Shown in pieces: positions 38,735 to 48,195 of a DNA stretch of 64,000 nt (within the stretch, counting starts at the first letter, position 1; each line of letters starts with the position of its first letter). The translations under genes and the position numbers were made by a program. The notes beneath the pieces are model-generated. The model saw only the letters and a list, made by a program, of their open reading frames with translations, ran no database searches and was not told the DNA's origin. Origin of the DNA: Peribacillus asahii (lineage in GTDB: Bacteria > Bacillota > Bacilli > Bacillales > DSM-1321); assembly GCF_004006295.1 (NCBI RefSeq), contig NZ_CP026095.1, positions 3,830,001 to 3,894,000 of the forward strand. Reading direction: 5' to 3'.

Positions 38735-39936
38735 ACTGTCACCTTCTTGTTGTTCACCATGCTGTTTACTGCTGTTGGAAGACCAAAGATTTTAATGAAA
38801 CCAACCGCTGCATCGTGATCAAACTCATCTTCTTTTGTATAAGTTGCTAATTTCTCATCATATAGAGAGTACTCTGATTTTCTTCCTTCTACAATTGCAT
38901 GACCTTTGAAGAATTTCACACGTACTGTACCTGTTACAGTTTTTTGTGTTTCTGCTAAGAACGCAATTAATGCATCACGAAGTGGAGAGAACCAAAGACC
39001 ATCATAAATCAATTCAGAAAGTTTCTTTTCAATAACTGGTTTAAAATGAGCTACATCTTTAACAAGTGTAATATCTTCTAACTCTTTGTGCGCTTTAATT
39101 AATGTCATAGCAGCAGGAGCTTCGTATACTTCACGTGACTTAATTCCAACTAAACGGTTTTCTACGTGATCAATACGTCCAACACCGTGTTTACCAGCAA
39201 TTGCATTTAACTCAAGAATGAGTTCAGCTAGTTTATAAGATTTTCCGTCTAGTGTAACTGGAACACCTAGTTCAAAGCCAATTTCAACAACATCTGGAGT
39301 GTCAGGAGTATTTTCTAAAGCAGTTGTTAATTCATATGCATCTTCAGGTGGTGCTGCCCATGGATCTTCAAGAATTCCACATTCATTTGCTCTTCCCCAT
39401 AGGTTTTGGTCAATTGAATATGGACTCGCTAAACCGATTGGAACAGGAATACCATTCTCTTGTGCATATTCAATTTCTTCTTCACGAGACCATTTCCACT
39501 CACGAACTGGTGCAAGAACTTCTAAATCTGGATTTAACGCTTTAATAGAAACTTCGAAGCGCACTTGGTCATTACCTTTTCCCGTACATCCATGTGCTAC
39601 CGCAACTGCATTTTCAGCTTCTGCAACTTCCACCAATTTTTTTGCAATAAGTGGACGAGAAAGAGCTGATACTAGTGGATATTTTTGTTCATATAAAGTG
39701 TGTGCTTGAAGAGAAATTAATGCATATTCTTCTGCAAATTCATCTTTCGCATCAATTACATATGAACTAACTGCACCAACTGTAATCGCTTTTTCTTTAA
39801 TAAAGTCAAGATCTTTCCCTTCCCCAACATCTAAACAACAAGCTACTACATCGTACCCTTTATTTTGTAACCATTTAATTGCAACGGAAGTATCAAGACC
39901 TCCGGAATATGCTAAAACAATCTTTGGATTTGCCAT
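38731..39936 (-). CDS. argG: Argininosuccinate synthase
   Basis: 401 residues. The N-terminal PP-loop is [15 protein letters not shown]; further conserved parts are [14 protein letters not shown] and [15 protein letters not shown]. It ligates citrulline and aspartate using ATP. AAAGGGACGATG lies before the ATG at 39936. A sigma-A promoter and two ARG boxes lie just upstream, so arginine repression through AhrC/ArgR is expected. No other arg genes are in the window. Confidence 0.97.
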   Translation of the reverse strand: MANPKIVLAYSGGLDTSVAIKWLQNKGYDVVACCLDVGEGKDLDFIKEKAITVGAVSSYVIDAKDEFAEEYALISLQAHTLYEQKYPLVSALSRPLIAKKLVEVAEAENAVAVAHGCTGKGNDQVRFEVSIKALNPDLEVLAPVREWKWSREEEIEYAQENGIPVPIGLASPYSIDQNLWGRANECGILEDPWAAPPEDAYELTTALENTPDTPDVVEIGFELGVPVTLDGKSYKLAELILELNAIAGKHGVGRIDHVENRLVGIKSREVYEAPAAMTLIKAHKELEDITLVKDVAHFKPVIEKKLSELIYDGLWFSPLRDALIAFLAETQKTVTGTVRVKFFKGHAIVEGRKSEYSLYDEKLATYTKEDEFDHDAAVGFIKIFGLPTAVNSMVNNKKVTV

Positions 39937-39956
39937 TTTTTCATCGTCCCTTTCAT

Positions 39957-39996
39957 TGTGAATAAAAATTCATACGTTGTTATTTTTATTCAATCT
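39957..39996. promoter_or_regulatory. Two ARG boxes (AhrC/ArgR operator) upstream of argG
   Basis: TGTGAATAAAAATTCATA (39957-39974) and, inverted, TTGAATAAAAATAACAA (minus strand, 39995-39979) both resemble the Bacillus ARG box CATGAATAAAAATKCAAK. They lie between the -10 and the ribosome site, in the transcribed leader. Confidence 0.75.
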
Positions 39997-40005
39997 CTGA
40001 TTAAA

Positions 40006-40034
40006 ACTATACTAGCTTTATAAAAGGAATGCAA
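40006..40034 (-). promoter_or_regulatory. argGH promoter
   Basis: TTGCAT (40034-40029), 17 bases, then TATAGT (40011-40006) on the minus strand, directly ahead of the ARG boxes. Confidence 0.72.
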
Positions 40035-40154
40035 GGTCTTTTTTTGGAATTTAAATAATAATTTATTAACAATTTTAAACACTTGAATCCATAGTCGCGC
40101 AGCCCAAAATATTGTACACTAATACTATAAAAATTCAAGATAGGAGTAGCCACA

Positions 40155-40469
40155 ATGAGTGAACTATTTGTCTTTGATGAACGTCTCGGCATCGCTCTCC
40201 CCTCTCTTAACCAAGACTGGGATGAATATGAACATGATGTACAACAACAGATTCTTCTGCAATGGGAAAACATTCGCGGCAGCATTCCAGATCGAATACG
40301 TGATTTAGAGTCCATTATTAATCAAAAACAAGATGCACTTTCGAATGAAAATAACTTTTCCCGATCCTGCGAACTTAATACAGAAATCGCTGAAATGGCT
40401 TCCATCATTAACGACCTCTGGCTCTGGTATCGTACTAATCAACATATAAGTAGTAAAAGACATACTTAA
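40155..40469 (+). CDS. Conserved small hypothetical protein
   Basis: 104 residues, soluble, acidic N-terminus (SELFVFDERLG). A helical central part includes QWENIRGSIPDRIRDLESIIN and EIAEMASIINDLWLWYR. I recall similar unnamed proteins in other Bacillaceae, but know no function. AGGAGTAGCCACA precedes the ATG, and a strong terminator follows three bases past the stop, so it is a monocistronic gene divergent from argG. Confidence 0.75.
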   Translation: MSELFVFDERLGIALPSLNQDWDEYEHDVQQQILLQWENIRGSIPDRIRDLESIINQKQDALSNENNFSRSCELNTEIAEMASIINDLWLWYRTNQHISSKRHT

Positions 40470-40471
40470 GA

Positions 40472-40505
40472 AGGCTACCTAAAGAAATTTAGGTAGCCTC
40501 TTTTA
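40472..40505 (+). terminator. Terminator after the small hypothetical gene
   Basis: AGGCTACCTAAA pairs perfectly with TTTAGGTAGCCT around GAAA and is followed by CTTTT. Confidence 0.9.
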
Positions 40506-40626
40506 TAGTATGAAAAAAATATATCTAAGGGAACTGAAGGAACAAACATATCTTCGCCGGCTCTAGTACATGTCAAACTAAACATCGCCATCTACTAAAG
40601 GAATCCCGCATAAATATCAAGGCAAC

Positions 40627-40734
40627 TTAATTAAAATACTTCGCTAAAATATCACCGAGTATATTAATCCCTAAAACAAATGCTCCAACAACTACAGTTA
40701 AAACGAGGAAATCGAAAATATCGAATTCAAGCAA
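40627..40734 (-). CDS. Membrane microprotein of 35 residues (unlisted small ORF)
   Basis: A frame from TTG at 40734 to TAA at 40627, with GAGGTGG ideally placed upstream. The product starts MLEFDIFDF. It has one 18-20 residue hydrophobic helix (LVLTVVVGAFVLGINIL) flanked by an acidic N-terminus and DILAKYFN. The combination of ribosome site, charge-flanked helix and clean stop argues for a real small gene. It is transcribed after the EcsC-family gene on the same strand, 71 bases downstream. Function unknown. The remaining bases of 40506-40805 hold nothing else I can support. Confidence 0.5.
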   Translation of the reverse strand: MLEFDIFDFLVLTVVVGAFVLGINILGDILAKYFN

Positions 40735-40805
40735 GATGCCACCTCATAACATTGTATTTTCCCATTCTTAGATCATATCAAATCGCTAACGGCTCTCTTT
40801 CCAAG

Positions 40806-41645
40806 TCACTCTTTAAGGTGTTTTTCATACAAATAGCGATATTGATAAAACTTTTGGGCAAATTCACTAACATTACGGGTCACCTGATAATTCATACCGG
40901 CTCCGATTGCCATACTAATGAGCGGGATACCTTGAAACTGCTTTTTGCGAAACATCGAAATCGCTACTGCTTTCAACAACTGTTTTAATGGTTGCTCCAT
41001 CCAACTTGTATTGGTTAACTCTTCATCCCCGACATAAAAATAATCATCTTCCTTAAGCTTCATTTCCTGAATTAATTCTTCCCAAGCCGCTCCTTGAAGT
41101 CGCTTCGGCATCATCCCTGCATGAAACACTTTAAGGGCAAGCATCATCTCTACCGGTGTATTTACCTCATATCCATAGGTCATCGCAATCAACTGAACAA
41201 TGCGAACATTAATAACCGTCATCGCCGGAATATCCCCGCCAAGCAGGAGCAGCCCCCCCGAACCACTCGCTCCTCCTTGAGTAAAAGAATAAAGTCGATG
41301 CTTCGCAATTTGTTGATCGACTATGTAATTTAACTGATCAATTGTTAACTGATTCAAATCTGTAATGGTTGTAATCTGTTCATCGAATACACGGGCAGAA
41401 GCTAAAATTCTTTCTCTTGCATCGAGCTGAATTTGTGAGCTTTGTACAATGGCATGCAAATGAAATAACCAATTATCTAGCTTGGTGAAAAACTGTTCTT
41501 TTGTTTTTTCTGGAAGAAGTGAAAACGTCAGCTCTAACCATTTATCATATAACACCGCTAAATCTGTTGACTCATACTGTGAAAGTTTCTTTTCCCAAAC
41601 GCTAAGTTCATTCCAAATTGCCTCTTCACGAACGGTCAATCCCAT
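40806..41645 (-). CDS. EcsC family protein
   Basis: 279 residues. The N-terminal helical part (REEAIWNELSVWEKKL) leads to the conserved EcsC core with a glycine-rich segment GGASGSGGLLLLGGDIPAM (about 127-145) and RIVQLIAMTYGYEV. EcsC accompanies the EcsAB ABC transporter in Bacillus, but this paralogue stands alone. Biochemical role unknown. AAAAGGAGGGTTCGAACG precedes the ATG. Confidence 0.85.
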   Translation of the reverse strand: MGLTVREEAIWNELSVWEKKLSQYESTDLAVLYDKWLELTFSLLPEKTKEQFFTKLDNWLFHLHAIVQSSQIQLDARERILASARVFDEQITTITDLNQLTIDQLNYIVDQQIAKHRLYSFTQGGASGSGGLLLLGGDIPAMTVINVRIVQLIAMTYGYEVNTPVEMMLALKVFHAGMMPKRLQGAAWEELIQEMKLKEDDYFYVGDEELTNTSWMEQPLKQLLKAVAISMFRKKQFQGIPLISMAIGAGMNYQVTRNVSEFAQKFYQYRYLYEKHLKE

Positions 41646-41863
41646 CGTTCGAACCCTCCTTTTAAACAGAATCCCTTCTGCTGCAGCCTTATATCCTTCA
41701 ACAAAATCACCATTTATTAACTATTCATCAAATGGTTGGACTTTTTTGTAGTATACCATAGTAAAGTTACTAATTTAAAAAATTGTCTATGTTGCGGAAT
41801 ACCTTTAGGAGGTACTTCATTATTACTTAACAGTTCTAAAACATGAAACGGAATGAATTTATA

Positions 41864-41896
41864 CAAAAAGCCTCCTTTCCAGAGGAAAAGAAGGCT
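41864..41896 (-). terminator. Terminator after ackA
   Basis: On the minus strand AGCCTTCTTTTCC pairs with GGAAAGGAGGCT (one bulge) and is followed by five U residues, directly past the ackA stop. Confidence 0.82.
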
Positions 41897-41901
41897 AAGA
41901 T

Positions 41902-43107
41902 TTAGACATTAACTTTTTGTTGAGAAGCAATCGCAGCTGCATCACGTGCAATCATTACTTCTTCATTCGTTGGAATAACCATAATTTTCACTGGAGAGAA
42001 AGATGAATTAATAAATGCTTCTTCACCATGGATCAAATTTAATTCCTCATCCCAGTATACACCCATAAATTCAAGTCCTTCTAGAATTCTAGCACGAATC
42101 GTATGGCTATTTTCACCAATTCCTGCCGTGAAGATAATCCCATCGACTCCGCCCATTCTAGCAGCATATGAACCTATATATTTATGAATACGATCTGCAA
42201 ACACTTCAAGTGCTAGTTCAGCCCGTTCGTCTCCTTCATTAGCTGCATCTTGAATGTCACGTAAATCACTCGAAAAACCAGATAAAGCAAGAATTCCACT
42301 TTGCTTATTTAATACATCTAGTACCTCATCCGCTGTTTTCCCGGATTTCTCCATTATGTACGGAATAAGAGCTGGATCAATATCGCCTGAACGTGTTCCC
42401 ATTGTTACACCTGCAAGCGGGGTAAAGCCCATAGAGGTATCAATTGATTTCCCACCCTTAATCGCCGTAATACTTGCACCATTTCCAAGATGACATGAAA
42501 TTAAGCGTAATTCCTCAATAGGTCGTCCCATCATCTCAGCAGCCCGCTGTGATACATATTTATGGGATGTGCCATGGAATCCATATTTTCTAATTCCATA
42601 ATTTTCGTAATATTCATACGGCAAACTGTACATATAGGCGCTGCTTGGCATTGTTTGATGGAATGCTGTATCAAACACGGCTACCGCTGGAGTATCTCCT
42701 AGAATACGTTGGAATGCTATAATACCAGTGATATTAGCAGGGTTATGAAGAGGAGCTAACTCTGAAAGTCTCTCTAACTCTTCAATTACTTCTTCTGTAA
42801 TTAATACGGAATCACTAAATACTTCACCACCATGAACTACTCGATGACCAACTCCATTAATCTCCTCAAATGAGCTGATTACTTGATGTTGAATTAATTT
42901 CTCTAGTAATAATTCCACCGCGACCTCATGATTGGGGATATGTAACGTTTCCGTTACTTTTTGTCCTTGAACTGTCAAATTAAACACAGAATCTTTCAGA
43001 CCAATCCTCTCAACATATCCCTTTGTAATTACAGTTTCACTCGGCATCTCAAAAAGCTGAAACTTTAAAGAAGAGCTGCCCGCATTAATCGCCATTATTT
43101 TAGACAT
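41902..43107 (-). CDS. ackA: Acetate kinase
   Basis: 401 residues from the ATG at 43107, eight bases after AAAGGAG, giving [19 protein letters not shown], the family N-terminus. Other motifs: [35 protein letters not shown] (catalytic Arg/His region); [12 protein letters not shown]. It makes ATP and acetate from acetyl phosphate in overflow metabolism. A cre-like site about 85 bases upstream fits CcpA activation as known for B. subtilis ackA. Pta is not in the window. Confidence 0.97.
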   Translation of the reverse strand: MSKIMAINAGSSSLKFQLFEMPSETVITKGYVERIGLKDSVFNLTVQGQKVTETLHIPNHEVAVELLLEKLIQHQVISSFEEINGVGHRVVHGGEVFSDSVLITEEVIEELERLSELAPLHNPANITGIIAFQRILGDTPAVAVFDTAFHQTMPSSAYMYSLPYEYYENYGIRKYGFHGTSHKYVSQRAAEMMGRPIEELRLISCHLGNGASITAIKGGKSIDTSMGFTPLAGVTMGTRSGDIDPALIPYIMEKSGKTADEVLDVLNKQSGILALSGFSSDLRDIQDAANEGDERAELALEVFADRIHKYIGSYAARMGGVDGIIFTAGIGENSHTIRARILEGLEFMGVYWDEELNLIHGEEAFINSSFSPVKIMVIPTNEEVMIARDAAAIASQQKVNV

Positions 43108-43191
43108 CCAATTCACTCCTTTACTATAATAGCTTGCCTACTGTTACAGTATGTCGTCTCTATTTGTGTAGTATTATGTCTAATTTTATCA

Positions 43192-43206
43192 TGGTAAGCG
43201 CATACA
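43192..43206. promoter_or_regulatory. cre-like site upstream of ackA
   Basis: TGTATGCGCTTACCA (minus strand) matches TGWAANCGNTNWCA at 12 of 14 positions. It is upstream of the likely promoter, as for activating cre sites. Confidence 0.5.
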
Positions 43207-43240
43207 TCCAAACAATTTTTTATATTCGCTTAATTCAAAT

Positions 43241-43271
43241 AAAGCCAATGCCTTGATGGCACTGGCTTTTT
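43241..43271. terminator. Terminator after ytxK
   Basis: AAAGCCAATGCC pairs with GGCACTGGCTTT (one wobble) around TTGAT. T-run on the plus strand; AAAT on the other. It sits just past the ytxK stop. Confidence 0.72.
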
Positions 43272-43274
43272 AGC

Positions 43275-44270
43275 TCACAAAAATTTTTTTTCTGTTTCAA
43301 ACCAAGTATCTATCTGTTGCACAACAGAGTGAGCTGCTTCAAAATTCGACAGCTTTGGCAATTGAACAAGAAGCGCTTTTTTGGGTGCTTCAATGCCTTC
43401 TTTTTTCTTCTGTAAAAGCAAGATACTCTTTGCTGCTGCTTCGCTCTTAAACATCGAAAGCGGTAGCTGAACCATCCCTTGAATATGTGTGGAGGATTTC
43501 AAGTATTGATTCAACTTCGGTGCTTCTTCCGTTACAAAAATATTATTAGGCACTATAAAAAATAAGTATCCTCCATCCTTCGTATGCCGCACACTTTGCT
43601 CAATAAACAAATGATGTGCATACGAATGACCTTGATCCGCTTTTAATTCATAATCAGCAGCTCTCACATCATTTGGATAATACCCGACTGGTAAATCGCT
43701 CACTACGACATCGACAGGATCGATGAATAACGGCTCTAGACTATCTTGATTATAAAATTGAACAGGGTGCTCTTGTAAATTAGCCCCTGAGTAGGCAAGG
43801 GCAAGCAGCGCCTCATCAATCTCTACTCCAGAAGCATTAATTTCTTGCTCTGAAAGCTGATTCAATATCGTAAATAACAAGTTTCCTGTCCCAACGGCTG
43901 GATCTAAAACCGTAAAATCCTTTTGATTTTTTGTAAACTTTCCTACTAAATAGCTGACGAACAAGCCAACCGCATCAGGGGTCATCTGGTGATTCGGTTG
44001 TACATTTTGCTGCATGCCTTTTAAAATCGCTAGCTGATAAGCCTTGCGAATCGTTTCTTTATTATATTTTTCAGGCGCAAAAGCCTCACAATGCTTCGTC
44101 AATCGCTTCTTCGATAATTCACTTACTTCTTCTTGAATAACTTTTCCGTGGAAAAAGTTTTCACCCGTTTCTCCGAGTGCATCTAAATATGTGCAAGAAA
44201 GTTCTTCTTGTAGAATTTGTGTCGTTTCATCGAATGCTTGAAATAATTGTTCAACTGGGGTCATTTTCAC
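43275..44270 (-). CDS. ytxK: Class I SAM-dependent methyltransferase YtxK
   Basis: About 331 residues from the GTG at 44270, nine bases after AGGAGG. It resembles N6-adenine type-I methylases: helical N-terminal part (1-100), SAM motif VLDPAVGTGNLLFTIL, and a catalytic-like motif DLPV (VVSDLPVGYYPND) where DNA N6-methylases have NPPF. The changed motif leaves the target uncertain. It is conserved next to ackA and tpx in B. subtilis, so it is core rather than restriction-linked. Confidence 0.9.
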   Translation of the reverse strand: MKMTPVEQLFQAFDETTQILQEELSCTYLDALGETGENFFHGKVIQEEVSELSKKRLTKHCEAFAPEKYNKETIRKAYQLAILKGMQQNVQPNHQMTPDAVGLFVSYLVGKFTKNQKDFTVLDPAVGTGNLLFTILNQLSEQEINASGVEIDEALLALAYSGANLQEHPVQFYNQDSLEPLFIDPVDVVVSDLPVGYYPNDVRAADYELKADQGHSYAHHLFIEQSVRHTKDGGYLFFIVPNNIFVTEEAPKLNQYLKSSTHIQGMVQLPLSMFKSEAAAKSILLLQKKKEGIEAPKKALLVQLPKLSNFEAAHSVVQQIDTWFETEKKFL

Positions 44271-44450
44271 TTCATAATTCCTCCTGTTTTCTGCTTTGTC
44301 TATTTTATAGCGAAGAACGAATGGATACAAGCGTAGAGGTTGTTTTAGATGGATTAAGAGAATTCTTCATTGCAACGAACAACACGCGAGCGCCTTGATT
44401 AGTCCCCGAAAGCTGCTTGCACTGGATGTCGAAATGCTTATCTTAAACTC

Positions 44451-44490
44451 AAAAAAAGGCTGTCCCAAAGATATCCTTTGGGACAACCTC
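44451..44490 (-). terminator. Terminator after tpx
   Basis: AGGTTGTCCCAAAG pairs with CTTTGGGACAGCCT (one mismatch) on the minus strand, then seven U residues, 14 bases after the tpx stop. Confidence 0.9.
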
Positions 44491-44503
44491 TTTCCTCACT
44501 TAC

Positions 44504-45004
44504 TTATTTCGCGGCTTTCGCTGCTTCAAGTGCTGCTTCATAATTTGGATGATTTGTTCCTTCTGAAACATACTCCGCATAAACGATTTCATCGTTGCTA
44601 TCAACAACAAAAACCGAACGTGCTAGGAGACGAAGCTCTTTCATCACTACGCCGTATGCTTCCCCGAATGAAAGGTCACGATGATCAGAAAGTGTTTGAA
44701 CATTTTCTAAACCGCTTGCTGCACACCAACGCTTTTGTGCAAATGGAAGATCGACAGAAATCGTCAATACCTCTACATTCTCTAACGTAGATGCTGCTTC
44801 ATTAAATTTTCTTGTTTGTTGATCACAAACACCTGTATCAATGGATGGAACAACGGAAATAATACGCACTTTCCCTTTTGAATCACTTAAAGAAACGGGT
44901 GTCAAATTGTTAGCCAACACCGTAAAGTTTGGTGCTTTATCTCCTGCCTTTACTTCTGTACCAACTAAAGTAACCGGATTATTAATAAATGTAACTGTTG
45001 CCAT
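44504..45004 (-). CDS. tpx: Thiol peroxidase
   Basis: 166 residues of atypical 2-Cys peroxiredoxin type. Peroxidatic cysteine in [14 protein letters not shown] (about residue 60) and resolving cysteine in [11 protein letters not shown] (about 94) are both present. It reduces hydroperoxides using thioredoxin. GGAGGAATAGAAA precedes the ATG. It has its own terminator and lies between ytxK and ytfJ, as in B. subtilis. Confidence 0.96.
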   Translation of the reverse strand: MATVTFINNPVTLVGTEVKAGDKAPNFTVLANNLTPVSLSDSKGKVRIISVVPSIDTGVCDQQTRKFNEAASTLENVEVLTISVDLPFAQKRWCAASGLENVQTLSDHRDLSFGEAYGVVMKELRLLARSVFVVDSNDEIVYAEYVSEGTNHPNYEAALEAAKAAK

Positions 45005-45163
45005 TTTCTATTCCTCCTTTATAAACTATATGTACAAATTTAATAATAGGGGGTTTACCGTATTTTTGCAATTAATAAGAAAAGTATGAGGTAAGCGGCT
45101 AGCAGCGACGCTTTTTTCTTCCAAACCGTCGCTATCTTTTAAGAAATACGGTATAGATTTTCT

Positions 45164-45192
45164 CAAAAAAGAAGAACCCGGCTTATGCCGAG
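45164..45192 (-). terminator. Terminator after ytfJ
   Basis: On the minus strand ACTCGGC pairs with GCCGGGT around ATAA, then UCUUCUUUUUU. It lies seven bases past the ytfJ stop. Confidence 0.78.
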
Positions 45193-45198
45193 TCATCG

Positions 45199-45654
45199 TT
45201 AAAAATCTAATTCCTGCTTTGGTGTTTGTGGTGTTGGTTTCGCTTGTTGTGTCTTAGCTTTAGAATCATTCTTTGACATCATCGATTGGATTTTATCTAC
45301 AACTTGCGGTGCTAAATCTAACATTTTCTCTAGCAAATGTGTTCCCTCATCGAGATGAATCATTTTGACTCCTGAAGAACCAACGATTAGAAATGCAATA
45401 GGAGTAATGGAGACACCGCCCCCGCTACCACCACCAAATGGCTGCTTAGAAGAGCCTTGCTGACCTTGGCCGTTATTATCAAGAGTAAATTCACTACCAC
45501 CTGCAGCAAAACCAAAACCAACCTTTGAGACAGTTAAAATAACACTTCCGTCCGGAGTTTCCACTGGATCACCAATAATGGTGTTAACATCTACCATCTC
45601 TTTCAAATTTTCCATTGCAGCTGTCATTAAGCCTTGAATCGGATGATCTGACAT
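45199..45654 (-). CDS. ytfJ: GerW family sporulation protein YtfJ
   Basis: 151 residues. The conserved start HPIQGLMTAAMENLKEMVDVNTIIGDPV and the glycine-rich core KVGFGFAAGGSEF, GGGSGGGVSITPIAFLIV match GerW/YtfJ. The C-terminus is a low-complexity Lys/Gln/Pro tail. B. subtilis YtfJ is a forespore protein needed for normal germination. It lies 15 bases after ytfI, with GGAGG before its start. Confidence 0.92.
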   Translation of the reverse strand: MSDHPIQGLMTAAMENLKEMVDVNTIIGDPVETPDGSVILTVSKVGFGFAAGGSEFTLDNNGQGQQGSSKQPFGGGSGGGVSITPIAFLIVGSSGVKMIHLDEGTHLLEKMLDLAPQVVDKIQSMMSKNDSKAKTQQAKPTPQTPKQELDF

Positions 45655-45669
45655 GTAAATTCCTCCACT

Positions 45670-46362
45670 CTACATCGATTGTTTATTGGAATTGTTCGTT
45701 AGCTTCGCTAATGCTTTCGATTTAAACTTCACTTTAGAACCTTTCCAATAGCGAAGCATTTTGATTCCAGTCAAGATAGCTTGCCCGATTCGAAATTGGA
45801 ATATGCAAGAAATATATGTTTCTGCTCGATGATTTTGAAAATCCGGTGTAATTGAATAAATAGGCATAACTCGAAAGTGTAAAAAGTTCGTTAATAAACC
45901 AATAATGGCACTTTTTAAAGTCCAGCATCCTCCCACAGCCACTCCCGTATGAGCAGCATCTCCCATTCCAACCACACTGCGCCATTCAAACTGTTTGACT
46001 TGAACTTTTCTAAGAAACTTTCGTACAATCTTATGAAAATTAACTACATGCTCAAGCATACTTTTTATATCCTGCAAAAAATGAATAAGTTCTTTCGGCG
46101 TAAAGCGCATATTTTCCTCTTGTTTTGTTTCATCACTCGTTCCTTTTTCTTCCTTCACCTTGACCGAAGCGGAGTCCGCGTCTACTTGAATAACAGGTAC
46201 CTTCACCGTATATCGAAGCAACCCAAACCATGCGGATAATTTCAACACCAATTCGTCATTCGTATGAGCATGTTGGTAACGGAATACTACCTTAATCTTC
46301 GTAATTATAATCAGTACTAATAGAGCAATTAATAAAAGACCTACAAACAGCACCCACTTCAT
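45670..46362 (-). CDS. ytfI: DUF2953 membrane-anchored protein YtfI
   Basis: 230 residues. One N-terminal membrane segment (3-22, LFVGLLLIALLVLIIITKIK) and a second weak one near 130-145 (VAVGGCWTLKSAIIGLL). The DUF2953 signature FEWRSVVGMGDAAHTGVAVG is present. It sits upstream of ytfJ and is presumably co-transcribed in sporulation; function unknown. Confidence 0.88.
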   Translation of the reverse strand: MKWVLFVGLLLIALLVLIIITKIKVVFRYQHAHTNDELVLKLSAWFGLLRYTVKVPVIQVDADSASVKVKEEKGTSDETKQEENMRFTPKELIHFLQDIKSMLEHVVNFHKIVRKFLRKVQVKQFEWRSVVGMGDAAHTGVAVGGCWTLKSAIIGLLTNFLHFRVMPIYSITPDFQNHRAETYISCIFQFRIGQAILTGIKMLRYWKGSKVKFKSKALAKLTNNSNKQSM

Positions 46363-46514
46363 CCGCTCAACACCCCTTCAACCCTCCATTATCTCCTAGA
46401 GAAGATGAAAATAAACGTCAGAAAAGCGCACTTCCCTCTCGTTTCCTGGAGTTAGAGCAGCCTCACACAAAGAGGTCAAAAAATCGTGTCATCTATTAAT
46501 TGTTTAATGAAGCT

Positions 46515-46550
46515 AAAAAAGACTCCGGCACTAAAGCACCAGAGTCCTTC
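46515..46550 (-). terminator. Terminator after yteJ
   Basis: On the minus strand GGACTCTGGTGC pairs with GCCGGAGTC (imperfect) around TTTA, then UUUUUU. It follows the yteJ stop closely. Confidence 0.82.
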
Positions 46551-46555
46551 TTCTA

Positions 46556-47089
46556 TTATCGTTTTACTAACACTACACTCGTATCAGCGAAAATATCATG
46601 CAATCCTTGCTTTCTTGGCAATAGCCCAACAATGAGATAACCGACGACAGTAAGCTTCGAAATAAAACGACCGATACATTCTCTAAATAAGAGCGTTCCC
46701 CACGTCATATGTTCTTCTTTTAAAGCAACCACCTGCAAGCCAAAAATCATCTTACCAAGCGTTTGGCGGAAGAACTTTGTCATCAGCACAAAATATAAAT
46801 AAAATACAATCGTCGTACAAATTACTTCTCCAGATAAAAAGGAATAGCTATCCCCCTGATCCGTTAAGGTGAAAATCGGATGAATCAAAATTCTATTTAA
46901 ACTACCGATGATGAGTAAATCCGCTAGATACGCCCAAAATCTCATCCAAAAACCCGCAAACTCAAAAGAAGCAGGTTCACTTGTTTGAATATCTTCTTGA
47001 ATTGGTGCTGAAATAGCCATTTTTTCATTATCGTTTACTTCCGTGGAATGGAGCATCTCTTCTTGATTTGGATTATTTTGTTCCGTCAT
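46556..47089 (-). CDS. yteJ: RDD family membrane protein YteJ
   Basis: 177 residues. A soluble acidic N-terminus (1-45) is followed by the RDD motif region GFWMRFWAYLADLLIIG and three membrane segments (about 52-70, 90-110, 140-158); GKMIFGLQVV and the late arginine are conserved. It is coupled to sppA (11-base gap, its ribosome site inside the sppA 3' end). In B. subtilis SppA and YteJ act together in resistance to lantibiotics and other antimicrobial peptides, with YteJ inhibiting SppA. Confidence 0.92.
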   Translation of the reverse strand: MTEQNNPNQEEMLHSTEVNDNEKMAISAPIQEDIQTSEPASFEFAGFWMRFWAYLADLLIIGSLNRILIHPIFTLTDQGDSYSFLSGEVICTTIVFYLYFVLMTKFFRQTLGKMIFGLQVVALKEEHMTWGTLLFRECIGRFISKLTVVGYLIVGLLPRKQGLHDIFADTSVVLVKR

Positions 47090-47100
47090 CCTAACGCCTC

Positions 47101-48111
47101 CTATTCCGCATATAAGTACATGAGACGTGGAGAGTTAGAAGATGTGAGGACCTTTGTTAAAATCGCTGTTTCCGCATCTACTCCCATTACTTTTTGAGCA
47201 CTCATGCTTAAGAATGAACTCAAGTTTGCTTCATCTGTATAACGAATGACTTGTGCATCTTTTAACTTCAAATCTGTTTTGATTCCGGCAATTACGTCAT
47301 CCAAACGACCGATTTCATCGACTAATGCAACTTGTTTCGCTTGACGGCCATCATAAATGCGGCCATCCGCAAGTTTACGGACTTCTTTCTGTGACATGCC
47401 ACGACCTTGTGCAATCACTCGAACAAACTCGTTATACATATTGTCTACCATCGATTGCAGAATTTTTCGTTCCTCCGCTGTCATTTCACGTGTTGGACTC
47501 ATAATATCCTTATACGGTCCACTTTTAATGGTTTCAAATTCTACACCGTACTTCTCTGCTAATTTTTCATAATTATAGCCTTGCATAATAACACCAAGTG
47601 AACCTGTTAACGTTTCATTACTTGCATAAATTTTATCTGCCGGCGCAGAAATATAATATCCGCCTGAAGCTGCCATCGACCCCATCGATACATAAACAGG
47701 TTTCCCCGTTTCCTTAAGCGCTAAAATTTTATCATAGATTTCCGCACTTTCTAACACGCCCCCACCAGGAGAATTCACTCGTAAAATAATCCCTTTAATC
47801 GTTTCATCCTCTGCTGCCATATCCAATTTCTTCAGGAACGAACGATGATTGTATGTACTTCCTGCCCCAAAAATAGAATAGTCCTCTCCTGTATCTAAAA
47901 TTGTCCCTTCCACATCAAAGATGGCAATTTTATTAAATACATCGTCACCTTCTACTACTTCTTCGTAAAAACTACTCTCTCCCGTAGCAAAAAGATCTTC
48001 AAATACACTTTTCGTATCAGCTGAAAAAAAGAATGTAGCGGCACTCACTCCTATAGACACGAAAAAAAGTAAAGCAGCAATCCCTAAAGCTGCCCAACGT
48101 TTCCCATTCAT
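47101..48111 (-). CDS. sppA: Signal peptide peptidase SppA
   Basis: 336 residues. N-terminal membrane anchor (about 6-27), then the S49 fold: RVNSPGGGVLESAEIY, catalytic serine in GSMAASGGYYISA (about 148), and general-base lysine in SGPYKDIMSP (about 200). It acts on the outside of the membrane on leftover signal peptides and, in B. subtilis, on peptide antibiotics. AGGGAGGAAAGCC precedes the ATG. First gene of sppA-yteJ. Confidence 0.95.
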   Translation of the reverse strand: MNGKRWAALGIAALLFFVSIGVSAATFFFSADTKSVFEDLFATGESSFYEEVVEGDDVFNKIAIFDVEGTILDTGEDYSIFGAGSTYNHRSFLKKLDMAAEDETIKGIILRVNSPGGGVLESAEIYDKILALKETGKPVYVSMGSMAASGGYYISAPADKIYASNETLTGSLGVIMQGYNYEKLAEKYGVEFETIKSGPYKDIMSPTREMTAEERKILQSMVDNMYNEFVRVIAQGRGMSQKEVRKLADGRIYDGRQAKQVALVDEIGRLDDVIAGIKTDLKLKDAQVIRYTDEANLSSFLSMSAQKVMGVDAETAILTKVLTSSNSPRLMYLYAE

Positions 48112-48195
48112 TGGCTTTCCTCCCTTTATTATGTACTATCCATTATTATATACGAATCCCTCTTAAAAAAGTTTCAAATCAACATTTATATCCCT

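Noticed and set aside
44395..44790. 131-codon plus-strand frame across the tpx terminator and tpx
   Set aside because: It runs through a terminator hairpin and antisense to tpx; no start signal.
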